64,000 nucleotides of DNA, from assembly GCA_029641185.1 (NCBI GenBank), contig JAPWGK010000035.1, positions 62,001 through 126,000 of the forward strand. The letters are read 5' to 3'. The stretch comes from Pseudofabraea citricarpa (Eukaryota; Ascomycota; Leotiomycetes; Helotiales; Dermateaceae). How positions within the stretch are numbered: the first letter of the stretch is position 1; each line of letters opens with the position of its first letter. The translations under genes and the position numbers were made by a program. A model generated the notes under the pieces. That model ran no database searches, was not told where the DNA came from, and was given only the letters and a program-made list of their open reading frames with translations. Shown here one piece after another: positions 35,637 through 47,386 of the stretch.

Positions 35637-36551
35637 GACCTTCAACTGAACTGCCAGCACTCACCCACACTTGCACTCACACCCACACCTGCCCGCCACC
35701 AACACCACCATGCAGCATCTTACGTTGTGCACTCTGCATCAGAAGAAAGGCCGGCAGGTAACGTGAGGCCTGGCTTGGACAACTCACGACCCGACCAGAG
35801 ATCTCTCGACGCGCCCTGATGTCAACGGGAAGCTGCATAGCATGGCATGCCATGCCATGCCACTCCCCTCCACGTGCGTGCATCATGTCCCGACGACTTA
35901 GCTGAAACCTAGGTAGGTACCTTACCTTGCCTCGGCCCTCGCCCACGTGCTGCAGTCCTCGATGACATACCAACCACCAAGATGCTCCAGATCTTTATCG
36001 CGAGAAGCCATGAAAAATAAAATTAATTTCCGGGAGTATCCGACGAGAGAGCCCATGAAGTGTCCTCCATTTATAGAAGAAGAGAAGAAGAAGAACGCAT
36101 TTTGGTTTTATCCAGCCATCCATGGTCCCCGCGATATCCCCTGATTACCCTGTCCTGTCTCGACCACGCCACAGAATCCACCTTCGCCGCGCTCAAAAGA
36201 AAATCAGAGTAGAAGTGAAAAAGAAATATCCCCAGTTTTCCCCGCCTAGAGTCCGTGCTTGACCACATTCCGCTCTTGCTGTGCCATCTAAGAGAAAAAG
36301 ATCGCAGTGCCAGTAGGAAGGAAAACGTCTCGAACACCATTAACTATGCGGAATGCAAGTATGTGTATGTGCGTGGCAAAAAGTATACGCCGCATATGCT
36401 TAGACCGCAGGAAGGAGAACAACCCATCCAGAAGATTAAAGAAAACTCGAACCCGAGAAAGCATCCGGGGGCGCGCGCCTTTGCTGTCGCTTGTCCCCAA
36501 TCCGCTCATATCATCCACTCGTGGCGAGCGCAGCTCTCCGGAGGTCCGTGA

Positions 36552-37312
36552 TTATACGCGACCAGCAAAGTGCTCTTTGGCATATTGCTCGCATGCCTAG
36601 GTGATAGTCAGATCTGGACAAGGTTGGTGGACAGGGAGCCTTCATACCTTGGCAGGCTTGCCGACCTTTGCTCCGATGACCTTCCACTTGTTGGTCTCGT
36701 ATTCCTTGATGGCATTGAGAAGGGCCTGGCTCTGGGCTTAGATGAGAAGATGCTTCGGGTTATGGGGGTGAGCATGGGCATACCTCATCTTCAGCAAACT
36801 CGGCGTAGTGCATGTCCTAGATCCGTGAGCGACGATGGCGCGAGGAGAGGAGAGGAGAGGACTCACCTTGTACCAGTGCTTTTTCACGCTGCCTTCAGTT
36901 CGGCTGGGAAAGGTCTGTCGCTAATCTCAATCTCTGCCCGTACACAGCTCGCACTGGCCATGCTCACCTTTGCAATGTCAGCCCAGCTGTTGCCTGCGTC
37001 TCGCATCGTCTTCAGCCTCTGCTCTTCGGCGGGCGTCCATGGGGTATTGGTTCTGCTCTTCTTTGCAGGTGGTGCTACGGGCGACGAGTTCATGGTTGCC
37101 TCTTCCGCCGCGCCGGCAGAAGGGCCAGCTGCTGACGAGGCTGACATGGGAGTTGCTGATGTTGTTGTCGTGGGTGCTTGTCTCTTATTACGCGCTGGCG
37201 ATGTTGTAGTTGACTTGGCCGACGTGTCGGGCTGGACGGGGCGAGTATGGGAATGTGTAGGTGAGGTTTGCGTTGCAGGATCAACCTTTAGATTGTTGCC
37301 ACGCAGAGACAT
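36552..37312 (-). CDS. Small Myb/SANT-like DNA-binding protein
   Basis: Five exons give 184 residues: complement of 36552-36596, 36648-36731, 36784-36816, 36867-36914 and 36968-37312. All introns are 50-53 nt. Residues 1-85 are disordered, rich in T, S, P and A, with a basic PPAKKSR patch. A Myb-like repeat spans about 88-133 (NTPWTPAEEQRLKTMRDAG, then SWADIAKTFPSRTEGSVKKH). A second helix-rich repeat with fewer tryptophans covers about 138-180 (SQALLNAIKEYETNKWKVIG, then KVGKPAKACEQYAKEHF). It is probably a transcriptional regulator. A 314-codon plus-strand open frame covers the whole gene and is a shadow. It is divergent from the second Myb-like gene across 6.9 kb. Confidence 0.88.
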
Positions 37313-38330
37313 CGATGAAGGTGGATGGGAAATTTCGCTGGAGGGATCTCAGCACGATCGATCACGCAGGCAGTCAGAATTTCGAGGGTGCAAGTTGTTG
37401 TGCGCGCAAGCTAGGAAAAGTCCCAGGGCGCGTTTAGATTGGTCGGTGATCGCCAAAGTTGAGGCTGGGATCGAGGTACTGAGATACTTACAGTCGCATG
37501 TAGCTGGGATCTGAGCAAGAGTCGTCAACAAGGCTGACATGCCTTCCCACATCCCTCGCCGAAGAGCGTAACCACGGAGAACCTTATTGCACTCGCGGTC
37601 GCGGGTCTCTGGAGTGTATATAGGCAATCATGCAAGAAGGTCAAGTAAGGCAGACATGTTGTTGTCAAGGAGGGTGAGGCATGACCTGATGACTCGAAGG
37701 GCTGCCTCCGGGGTTTAAGTAGAGTACAAGAGAGGTACATGCAGAGAGCTCTAACAAGATGTCATTTGGAGAGAGGTGACCAGGGAACGTGATCCGGGGG
37801 CAAATCATCGACAATGCCTGTCTACGATCGAGAGGGGGGAGGGGTGTGTGAATGGAAGGGGAAGGGGAAGGAAGTGGAAGGGAAGGGGGCAAGGCAAAGG
37901 CAACGTGTGGTTGTATGCACAGAGACTCCAACGCGGCTCGTTTAACCACTTGCAGCACTCAACGACCCCGAAGAGGCTGCGATACGTGAGCATCAGGATC
38001 TGGGCCAGTCGCGCCAAGTCACAGAGGGGCAGCTGCAGTCATCTTTTGTCTGGCTGTCGCAGCAGAGTTTGGCCCTCTTGCCCATTGCCCATTGCCGCCA
38101 ACTCAACTATGAGGAACAGACCGGGTACTGACGAGGAAGCAAGCAGGTCGGTCATGTCGCCTGAAGGCTGAAGGCCGGCTGAAGATGCAGGCGGAGACGA
38201 GGGGACGAGGGGGATGAGGGGCCGGGAATCAATGAGAGGAGGTGTGGGAGTAGGTGTGGTGTGGGTGTGGTACTGTTGGTAGATGGTAAATGGGAGATGG
38301 TAGATGGTAGATTGTACTGTAGGTAAAGTG

Positions 38331-38390
38331 AGATAGGGTGAGGTAGGGTGAAGTAGGGTGAGGTAGGGTGAAGTAGGGTGAAGTAGGGTA
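38331..38390 (+). repeat. Six tandem 10-nt telomere-like units (RGTAGGGTGA)
   Basis: Six successive 10-nt units match A-R-G/A-T-A-G-G-G-T-G/A, alternating A and G at the second position. Each contains TAGGGT, similar to the fungal telomere hexamer TTAGGG but diverged. Confidence 0.85.
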
Positions 38391-38507
38391 GGGGGAGTGA
38401 GGGTGCAGGTGCAGGTGGTGAAGGCCGAAGAAGGGTTGAGCGAGCGAGCGAGACAGAGAGAGAGCTAGAGGGACGATGCGGATGCGGTAGGGTACAGTAC
38501 AGTACAG

Positions 38508-38564
38508 TAGGGTGTAGGAGGGTGTAGGGTGTAGGGTATAGCGTGTAGGGTACAATGTGTAGGG
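38508..38564 (+). repeat. GTAGGGT-type tandem repeat, telomere-like
   Basis: A run of GTAGGGT and GGGTGTA units with small variations, about seven copies, lies 120 nt downstream of the 10-mer array. Confidence 0.75.
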
Positions 38565-38700
38565 TGTGCAGTGCGGTGCAGTGCAGTGCGGTGTGGTGTG
38601 CGTTAGGGTGCGGGTGCGCTCGAAATAATGCCAGTACCGAAAGCGTTTGGCTTGCGAGCCAGGCGATCGCCAGATTCCAGATGTCCCTCATGTCACCACC

Positions 38701-38720
38701 AGCCAGCCAGCCAGCCAGCC
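38701..38720 (+). repeat. AGCC tetranucleotide repeat, five copies
   Basis: Five perfect AGCC units in tandem. Confidence 0.85.
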
Positions 38721-41700
38721 AAACAGCCTGCCTGTCGCGCCCTACACGCTGATAAATCTGCTGCTGCTGTTAGACGTTGGCCTCGGCGCCCGGGCAGGTT
38801 TCTGCATTTTGGCTTCTGGATGGTCCTTAAGAACCGCTGCTATAGGGGGAATGCTCGCAAAGCGCGCATCCGGACGACTCTGGCGCGTGCGTGATATTCT
38901 CATTCTCGTCTCATACCCTCAGCATGTGTACTGGACATACAGTAGCTCGCTGTACTTGGTACAAGAGCACGACTGCCCTCACCCTTTGCTGACCCGGTGG
39001 CTGCAGCAGCTTGGAGCACATCTGGACGTGGCTGTGTGTCGCAGCTGAAAGGCGCGAGCCCGACGTGGTGAATGGTTGAGCCATGTACCGTTATCGACGA
39101 GGAGTTGCAGTCGGTCGAGGTCACTCGCCGGGCTTTGCAGCATGGTGCATTGCCAACGCGGGGTAGCGCGCATCTCATCCCTACGGGAGGGCAAAGGCGA
39201 CCACGTCCAGCCCTAGAGACGTCGCCTTGATCTGGCCTAGACTTCCTTCCCCCATCGCTCGACACTGTCGCCGTGGTAGAGCAACAAGGTGAATGTGACC
39301 ATCATCCTACCACTCCGATGCCACCATATATGCGTACCTGGCCTATGACCTCGACCAGCGGCAATACGAGAAGGCGATATGACAGACGACCACCATCGAC
39401 GACGACAGCGATGGCGACGGCCCATGGAATGGCATTTCTCCGCTGATGTCATCAAGGTCCATCTTGGCTCCAACTCGATACAGTACCAACGTACCAACGT
39501 GAACAAATTGCTTCTGACACTTGTCAGAATGGGACAGCTGGCCCGGCCACTAACAGCATCTTTCCTGGCCAGTGAGTGTTGGACTCTTCGGAGATCCGGA
39601 TTCTGTCATCTCTCGAGCCGGCCCGACATCTTGCGCGAATCGCCATGATGGATGAGTGAGGATGCTTTGGAGTGACCTAGTTTGACATGCTGATGTGCAG
39701 ATATGCATCATGGAGGCGCTGCGCCGACACTGAGGTCTGACGGTCGTGACCTGGTGGTTGGGGATGCTTCGTATGGTCTTTCGCACTGACGAAGGATGCA
39801 CCCACTGAACCGATATACAGACAAACTTAAAACACGGTACAAGAGATACTGTCGACCAACCTGAGACTCTTCCGGAGGAACAAAAAAACAAACACCAGGC
39901 CGAGCTTTTGAGTTTCTGCCTCGTCACGGATGCAGCATCCTCTGAGATGTGTTTGTTGTCTTCGGCCAAATGGTGGTTGGTTGGTAGTTCTGCCGTTGAG
40001 AGCCATCGCCAGAGCCTTGGGCGGAGAGTCTAGAATGAGTTGGATGTTTGTTTAACAAGAAAGTAATCTCGCTTTCTGCGTGCCTCTTGCCTCTATCTAG
40101 ACGTAGGGCCGAAGACAGGCGATGGCGTGCATTCGGCAGGCGTCCCGAGATGGCCGGCTGCACGACGACGACGAGGACAACGAGGGAGCTGGCCGGCGTC
40201 CAAAGCGTGCATTTTCGCAGTTGTAAGACACAATGAAGACAGAGATTTTTGCGGTGAGGCAGTTGGTGAGGTTCGTCCGAATAACCGTTTCTCTCGCTGT
40301 TTTGTTTCTGTCCAAGCTCGAAAGCTTGTTTCATCTTGCTGTCGAATCCCAATACGAGCTCGTTCGCGGCCGGCCGAGCATCCTGGGCGGCCATGTTGCC
40401 ATCGAAACGGGTCTGAAGATCATTGTCTCGTCTCTTGTTTCTCTTAGATTGCGGCCTTGCTTTCTTGCGAAGTAGGCTGTACTTGTGTGCAAAATATACC
40501 GGTAGGATGCCACCACTCGAGCCAGTTCTCCGTTGTTTGGGCCTCGTGGACAAACTCTCGCGGGCAGCCCTCGAAACAAAAAAAGACCGAACTCTGAGCA
40601 AGGAACCGTTGTTGTCTTGTTGGTTTCTTGGTTTCTTGATTTCTTGATGCACCTATTTGAGGGAGAGGGTGAGCGACTACTTCATGGCTTGGGATGGCTT
40701 CATCTCGCAACTGGTCTTGTCACAGGGAGGAAGCGGGAAGGGGGAGACGGCGGCTTAAGAATCCAAATAAAAAAAAAGATTGCTTTGCCTCGTCCATGGC
40801 ACAGCTATGCAGCCTTGCACAACTCAAGCTTGACCTGGGAAATTGTTAACGCGAGCCTGAAGTTCGGAGTCCGGCAGGGACAAGCCTTTTAAGGTTGGGG
40901 GTCCATTAAATAGAGCCCTACCTACCTTACCGTACTGTACCGCTCTGTACCGTACTTGACAGTACAAGCCCTGAACCGGCTGAACTCGTGACCATCAGAC
41001 AAGCTCTGCTCCACTCTGGCTCCACGGCGAACGGGTAAAGTGATCCTATTCCAACATCCTTCCAATATTGATGTTTCTCGAACGTTTGGAGCGCCTTCTC
41101 CCCCGACGAAAGACGTCCAACCGCCATAAGCGACGGCTCGTGAGGACACACATGCAACTTAAGAGACGGCGAGTATGGATTGTTGAGAAGGAATGTTTCG
41201 AAACTGAAATGCACACGACGCCTTCTGCTCTCCAAACATGCTCGCTCGCTCGCTCGCTCAGAAGCTGGTAGTGTGGTGGTTGTTGTGTGTTTCCTGCCCA
41301 GTCATAAGCGGCAGCAGAACAGACGCACTCTGACCACGGCATAAGCTCGTCTCATCTCTTGTCTTGTGCTGGTTGCGGCACCTCCACATTCTTGCTGTAT
41401 TGCGCCGGACCTTGCTCGCCGCGGCTGTCGTCAGAGGCCCCCAAATCCAGCGACACCAAACACGATGGCGACGCGCAGAGTCGAACCTCAGCGATTGCCC
41501 CTCCAAAGTCGTCATTTCGTCGGGTCCTCCTAAATGATCCTTCACGCAACAACAGAAAAAACTCTGCTCCATGTGCACAATCTCTGACGGCGGTAAGAGA
41601 GATCTTTATGCAATGTGCGTGAGTTTGGCGGCTAAGGCTAGCCTTGAGACGATCACGATACGATGCGAGTTTGAGGACGAACCACCTTCAGCGACGCCCA

Positions 41701-42355
41701 CGCATCCGCGGCTGAAGATACCAACGGCCACCAACGAAGCGGCCACCTCGGAGCCTGGACCATCCTCGCACTCTCTTAATCGGGAGAGGGATGATGAGAT
41801 GACTTCCCCAATCGAGGACGATTCGACGATCCCTCTCGTCACGGCTGCCAAGCGGTTCCCTGACGCCTGGTAGTGGTCATCAAATTACAGGTTCGCCGTG
41901 GCCCAGATTGGGGATCATGGGGAGGGGGGTTGGGCATGGCATGTTACCCGGCCTCGTACTGTACTGTAGATAGGCTGGAAAGCAATCGGAGTACCATCCT
42001 TCCGAACATGGAGCAATCTCAGCTGTCACCGACTGTTGTTTGGCGGATCGCCCAAAATGTTCAGATGACGGATTGATTCATGGAGAAATTCAGGACCCTT
42101 AAACACCCATCATGCATCGGAGCCGGGAGCGGCGACTCGACCAAGTGGCCGCTCGGTGGTTGTGGTTGTGGAGGAGGAGGTGGTGGTGGTGTGGTGTGGT
42201 TAGTAGGCTGAACAGATAGTGTTGAGTAGTAAGTACAGATGCTGATGGCAGGACTCACTCAGTCCGGAGTCTGCAGTCTAGAGTCTAGACGGAGAGAGCG
42301 GAAAGTGTCGTATTGCACCTTCAGCTATATTGACCGATCCGAACCATGCCACAAA

Positions 42356-42398
42356 GTCAAGTCAAGTCAAGTCACTCAGTCAGTCAGCCAGTCAGTAA
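42356..42398 (+). repeat. GTCAA and CAGT short tandem repeats
   Basis: GTCAA is repeated, followed by CAGT/CAGC units, about 43 nt in all. Confidence 0.75.
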
Positions 42399-42773
42399 GT
42401 GGATGAACATGTATCGTTTCCCTCTCGGTCTTGTATGCTTGCTCGCTCGCTATAATAACCGTGAAGATCGCAAAGAGTTGGGGTAGAAGAACCCTATTAT
42501 TAACTTGTCATTGTTTCTATTGTGCCTCGTGTTAGTCCCATCTTCGAAACAGACGGCTTAGCCATTGACAGCAGCCTATCCCGTCGGCCGCCCAGGTCCG
42601 AATTCCCAAGAAACTTTCGGCTGGTGCCATAACCGTTGACATGGGGGCTTGTGGGTTGTGGGTGGGCATCGCTCGCTAGGACAACGGTGCGAGGGTTGAG
42701 AGGTTAAGAGGGGTGGTGAGGGTGTGGTGTCCACCAACTGTCAATCGTGCAGCGGCAAGATCTGAAGAAGATG

Positions 42774-42794
42774 CTAGCTACTAGCTACTAGCTA
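42774..42794 (+). repeat. Three perfect copies of CTAGCTA
   Basis: Three 7-nt units in perfect tandem, followed by a GTAC-containing stretch. Confidence 0.85.
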
Positions 42795-44217
42795 CTGTAC
42801 ACTCTGTACGACCTTGGCTTGGTACTGTATGTGTGGCCAAGGTCGGCAACTAGAATTAGCGGGTGGCTCGAGGGTCCGACGAGGAATATGTTTTAGCTGC
42901 TGCTCAACAAGAGGGAAAGAGACAGTCAGAGTTTTCTCCCTCTTGAGAAGTTGAGTGAGTCTTGCTGATTATTGTCAATTGACGAGGGGAGGTGTTTCCG
43001 ACAGGGGCATTGTGTCGACCGAAGCTACTCGAGTTTCAAAGACCGCCTCTGTTGTCAGGCTTGTCCCAAAACATCGCAAGGTCGGACGCGGCTGCCAACT
43101 CTAATGAGTCTAATGAGCTTCGCTTAACCTCCCCTCCCTAAAGCTCCCTCCCATCGACAGCCTCAATCTTAAAACCAAACCCCCTCGACAACACCAGAGG
43201 AGTCGAGAACAGACCATCCATTGTCCTGTCCTGACAGGCATACACCGTGCTCGCCATCCCCACCGCTCATCACCACCAGTGTCACGACCTTCGTGATCCC
43301 ATTCCCGGGTTCGGTCACGCGTCTATTCTGGTGCTATCGTCGTCGTTGTCGTCGTCGCCGTCGCCGTCGTGCGAGGGCCAGGGCCAGGGCAGGCGCGCAT
43401 CAAACAGGCGATGGCACAGTCAACAACAGACTCAGAGACCTATTGTGGGCATCTGCTCGTATCTGAGAGCTGTGACACTTGAGACCCCGCCTCAAACGCC
43501 AAACGACTGTCATCCCCGTCCCCAAGAAACGCCAATATGCTGCAGAAACGGGACGAAGAGGCCGTCCCAAAGCAGACCAACATGCAACCGAACAACTAAG
43601 CCTTGCATAATCAGAAACTCTGATGAACTCCAGTCTCCCAGCCATGACCAGCCATGAACAGCCAGCCATGAAGTGCCATGGTCAGCCCGTCGGCCAGGGC
43701 ATGAAGTTTGGAACATCAGAGGAATGGCGCACAGGCAGACCCGCTCACCCACCCTGGCTGGCCCTCGACTAGCATTGACCAGCATCACCACTCCAGACCC
43801 AGACTCGATCCAGTCAATCCGAAGTGAGCGATGCTTCATATATGACCTCCTCCTCCGCCTTTTCCTTCTTCTTGTTTACTCACACTCGACGTTGACTACC
43901 ACTCTCCGCAGCTAATACACTCTCTTTTATCGCCCAACTGGCTTGGCTGCTTACATTCTTTACTGTAGTTTATTGCGTTGCTATTGATTTGCACATCTCT
44001 ATCCTTTACCCCATATACTTTTACAACCAACTTCCATTCTCAAACAACAACTACTATACACCCTACCGCAGCCTAGGACTGCCCTTTTTACAACACTTCG
44101 CTTCTACAACTTCACTTCTCACTTGCTGGATCAAAAACACCCTCTTACACATCCACTCCTTTCAGAACCAATTTACCACCAAATCAACTCTTAACGTATC
44201 CCAAGTCACGAACGAAC

Positions 44218-45224
44218 ATGTCTCCTACCACCCAAATGAACACCCACCCCGCCAACATGGCCCCTTCCGTCTACTCCCCAGTTGAATCTGTGGATCGCCA
44301 CGACTATGGAGTTCAGAAGAACCGCAAGCAGGCATCCACAGGTGGTGGCAGAGCATGGAGCGAGGATGAGGTATGGGAAATCTATCAGATCTGGATCCGA
44401 GTCATTACTAATCCCCATCGTAGGAAGTCTATCTTCTCCAGACCCGTCTCCAGAAAATGCCGTACAAGCACATCGCCGCTCACCTGAAAAAGACTGAGTT
44501 GGCCTGCCGCCTTCACTACCATCAACTATCCCACGGCAGCAACCGTCGCAAGCGTACCACCTCGGTCGCTTCCGAGACCCCTTCTGCCCATCACTCACCA
44601 ACGATGTCAACTAGACTACCATCGCCCGTCAACGAGCGTGCATCCACTGCTCCCAGCACTCCCCCCACCTACAGCTACTCCCCACAACAATCGCCGGCTC
44701 ACATCCAACTCCCATCCGCCTCCACCCTTCTCCCAGCAATCAGCCCTCGTCCAAACCACCACCCAATTGCTATCCTCCCAAAGCCTTCTCCAGTCCGCCG
44801 TGCTCTGTCTGAGGCTACCATCAACCAACCACTCCGTCTTGATACCAATGGACCTCACTCAGTTGACCAAGCTCGTCTCCGCGCTATCTATGAGTCTCAC
44901 CGTGCATCTTTCTGGTCCGTCATCGCTACCGAGTACGGATCTGGTGCATCTCCATTTGTCTTGGAGGAGAGCTGGAAGAGCTCTATCAACGCAAACGCTC
45001 CTCCTACTCCATGTGTGTCACCTGACGCATATGCATACAAGGCAGCACCAATCCAGCAAGAGGCCAAGAAGGATGCCACCAGCATCAGCGTCAGCGCACT
45101 CCTCGGCATTGACGCCTCGCCAAGAAGCCCCAAGGAGCGCGAGTTGATCCGCATCATGGAGGAGAGACGAGGCAGCATGGTGATGCCAAGAGATGTCATT
45201 CTGGCCGGTGTCGAAACTTCATAA
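44218..45224 (+). CDS. Myb/homeodomain-like DNA-binding regulator
   Basis: Two exons, 44218-44370 and 44424-45224 (intron 53 nt), give 317 residues. Residues about 38-95 form a helix-turn-helix domain: GGGRAWSEDEEVYLLQTRLQ, then KMPYKHIAAHLKKTELACRL and HYHQLSHGSNRRKR. The intron falls inside this domain at EDE/EVY and joins it cleanly. A long Ser/Pro/Thr-rich linker follows, then a second conserved-looking region (DQARLRAIYESHRASFWSVI) and a C-terminal block with SVSALLGIDASPRSPKEREL. This is the style of a developmental or nuclear regulator of filamentous fungi; no named orthologue was recognised. The very large upstream interval is unusual and could mean complex regulation. Confidence 0.85.
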
Positions 45225-46351
45225 AAGTGACCCAGTCATGTGCTCCCTCGTACTCATCTTGCAGCATTGGAGTTTGTTCTTACGTTGTCGTTTTATCTCA
45301 AATCATAGTATCTTTGTAGTCATCTTTCTTTGTTGCTGAAGGGAAGGGGGAGGAAAGGATTTGGATCGCTGGGGAAGGGGAGGAAAGGGAAATGAATTAT
45401 ATGTTTCTCTCTCTTCTCTCTCGCGCGCATTCACCCTCACACTCGCACTCACTCACACAACTCACATTCCAAAACACACTCATACACATTCTCATGGCTG
45501 CTCAACCTTTTCGCCAGTATATCTTTTTATTCCCTCTTTTTGTTTCGGTTGTCTTATCTCGCACGCACGACTTTGGGGGGATTTTTGAATATGGAAATTA
45601 CGGCCAGGCCATGGATATGCGCCAAAAGAACAGAGCCTTGTTTTGTTGTCTTTTCGGATCGCTTTTTTACTTTTTACGTTTTACGCTTTTGATGTATCTC
45701 GTTGGTTTTTTGCAAGTACTGTAACGAAGTTAACGACCGTCTTGCCTCGCGCAGAGAAAGGAAGAAAAGGGGGGAAGAGAAAATATGTACCTACCTACTT
45801 CTATCTTTTTATCCTACCCATCAGATCCATGATGATATGTCCTCGGTCTCTTGAACAGGGTGGTCGGTGGCTTTTTCGTGTTTGTATGTTTTGTATGTGT
45901 TTTGTATGTATGTATGGGAGGTCTCGTGTGCGTGTCTGGGTGTTTCGTACCTGGAAGTCTCTTTTCCTCTCGGCTCTCCCTCCCTCCTTTGGTGGGCTTT
46001 GTATTTGTATTTTTCTTGTTGTTGGTGGTGCTGCTATATCGCGTCGCATCGTATCGTATTGTATTGCTGTTTAGTTGTTTAGTTATCTAGTCTAGTTTTC
46101 AGAAGCAGAAGTGGTGGTGGTGGTGGGAACAGGAGAGAAAGAGGGGAGAAGACGAGAGAGGGGAGGAGACGTGTAAGATTAGATAGGTTATTGTCGTTGA
46201 AATTTTAGAGGACTTGAATGGATTTTTTTTTCTCCCTTGCTTACTTATTGTGCTGCTCCCCTTCGAAATCTCTCTCTTCCTTTTCGTCTTCCTTCGTCTG
46301 CTTTCTTCGTGGGTCTGAATTGCAAGGAACGGTATACGTGTTATGCCATTT

Positions 46352-46367
46352 ACCTACCTAGGTAGGT
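46352..46367. repeat. Perfect 16-bp palindrome centred on CCTAGG
   Basis: The sequence ACCTACCTAGGTAGGT equals its own reverse complement. Related copies or halves occur at 27031, 31497, 35908, 46719 and 63164. Confidence 0.9.
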
Positions 46368-46626
46368 GACCGTGAATCAAGATTGCAACATACTTCCACC
46401 TTTTTGCAGCGCGCGGACAAGAACACGACTCTTTTTTTGCTTTTTCTTTTGTCTTCTTTTCTTCTCTTTTCTTTTTTCGTTTCTTTTCCAAGGCACCTGC
46501 GCTATCTCACAGGCTTCTCGTGAGGAGTCAGAGTTAGAGCCAGAGTCAAAGTGGGGAAGATGGAGGAATCGGGTAGGTCTATTCGTTACCTAGGTCCCGT
46601 GGTCTGTGTGCATGTATTTATACACA

Positions 46627-46655
46627 TAGATAGATAGATAGATAGATAGATAGAT
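46627..46655 (+). repeat. (TAGA)n microsatellite, about seven copies
   Basis: About 29 nt of uninterrupted TAGA units. Confidence 0.9.
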
Positions 46656-46718
46656 GTGTGCCTTCAATTTGAGCATGGCTGAAGGGAAGGGGGGTCTAGA
46701 TGCAGTAAAGTAGCATAC

Positions 46719-46734
46719 CTATACCTAGGTATAG
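46719..46734. repeat. Perfect 16-bp palindrome centred on CCTAGG, second form
   Basis: CTATACCTAGGTATAG equals its own reverse complement. It shares the ACCTAGGT core with the palindrome at 46352 but has different arms. Confidence 0.9.
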
Positions 46735-47386
46735 ATGTGAGAGTATTATTAGCGAACATGAATCGAACAATCTCATAACCTAGGTGCGTGGATAAGGAGG
46801 GAATGTACTTGAAGCACTAGTGGTCAAACTATATGTTCCCTAATTTCTTAGTGGTTCGAGAGATAACGTTACATGAGGTATTTGCGAAGACAAGGTAGGC
46901 AGGCGGCTTCTTTTTAGGGGCGATGGGTTAGGGCAGAATCTCAATAAGCAGGCCGGTGAGAAGATGATGAATAGATAGAAAGGAATGAGAACTGCTCTTG
47001 GACTTCATTGCATATCAGGTGCGTTCTTTATTCCTCACATATTTTCATTCATCTCTATATACCAATTCCACCTCGCCTATTTTTTTCTCTTCCGAGGGTA
47101 TCGAACAAATCCGCATACCCCTCCCACCCAACCTAAAAATTTCTTTTTCTTCTCCTTCAATCCCTCTTCGAAGATTAGACAGAAAGCATTACTAGGATGT
47201 ATACATAGATATAAGAATGAAAAATGAAAATGGCCCCCCGAATCCAAGAGAAAATCGTTGTCTCTTAGATCCCTCATTAGGGGTATATATAGCCCAAGAA
47301 AGTGAAGAAAATTTACAAATGAAAAATCCGAACGTCGCTAAATAAAGAACCAAAAATCAATATCGATAGCACCAAAGGCATCACAA

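Larger units (their letters stand above)
34180..36551. other. Repeat-bearing intergenic region upstream of Crh-type gene
   Basis: These 2372 nt hold the promoter of the Crh-type gene, three tandem 9-nt GGTCGTCGA units (34502-34528), a GT-rich repeat block (35117-35192), GTAC-centred palindromes (35465-35517), a CTTTG repeat (35604-35636) and an ACCTAGGTAGGT motif (35908-35919). No gene is supported; open frames here are short and repeat-driven. Confidence 0.5.
37313..44217. other. 6.9-kb gene-free, repeat-rich interval between divergent Myb-like genes
   Basis: No gene could be supported in either strand. The longest open frames (for example 39924-40652 minus, 242 codons from a GTG) lack ATG starts near their ends and have no recognisable protein character. 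The interval is full of simple sequence: telomere-like 10-mers at 38331-38390, GGGTGTA repeats at 38508-38564, AGCC at 38701-38720, GCTC at 41240-41259, GTCAA/GTCA at 42356-42398, CTAGCTA at 42774-42794 and GTCGTC at 43336-43370. Long promoters or leaders of one or both Myb-like genes may occupy part of it. Confidence 0.5.
45225..47386. other. Convergent intergenic region with T-rich and GATA repeats
   Basis: These 2162 nt lie between two facing stop codons. They contain T-rich stretches, TGTATGTA-like runs (45880-45915), a GATA microsatellite (46627-46655) and several CCTAGG-centred palindromes. No gene is supported. Confidence 0.5.

Noticed and set aside
36570..37514. Plus-strand open frame of 314 codons
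   Set aside because: It lies entirely opposite the five-exon Myb-like gene, whose splice sites and conserved domain are clear. The open frame is a by-product of the opposite strand.
39924..40652. Minus-strand open frame of 242 codons
   Set aside because: It begins with GTG, its first ATG is about 85 codons in, and the sequence has no domain or conserved pattern. Chance is likely in this interval, though transcription was not tested.
41450..41500. Possible tRNA T-arm (reverse strand GGTTCGACTC)
   Set aside because: The flanking bases do not form the five-pair T stem and no acceptor or anticodon arms fit.
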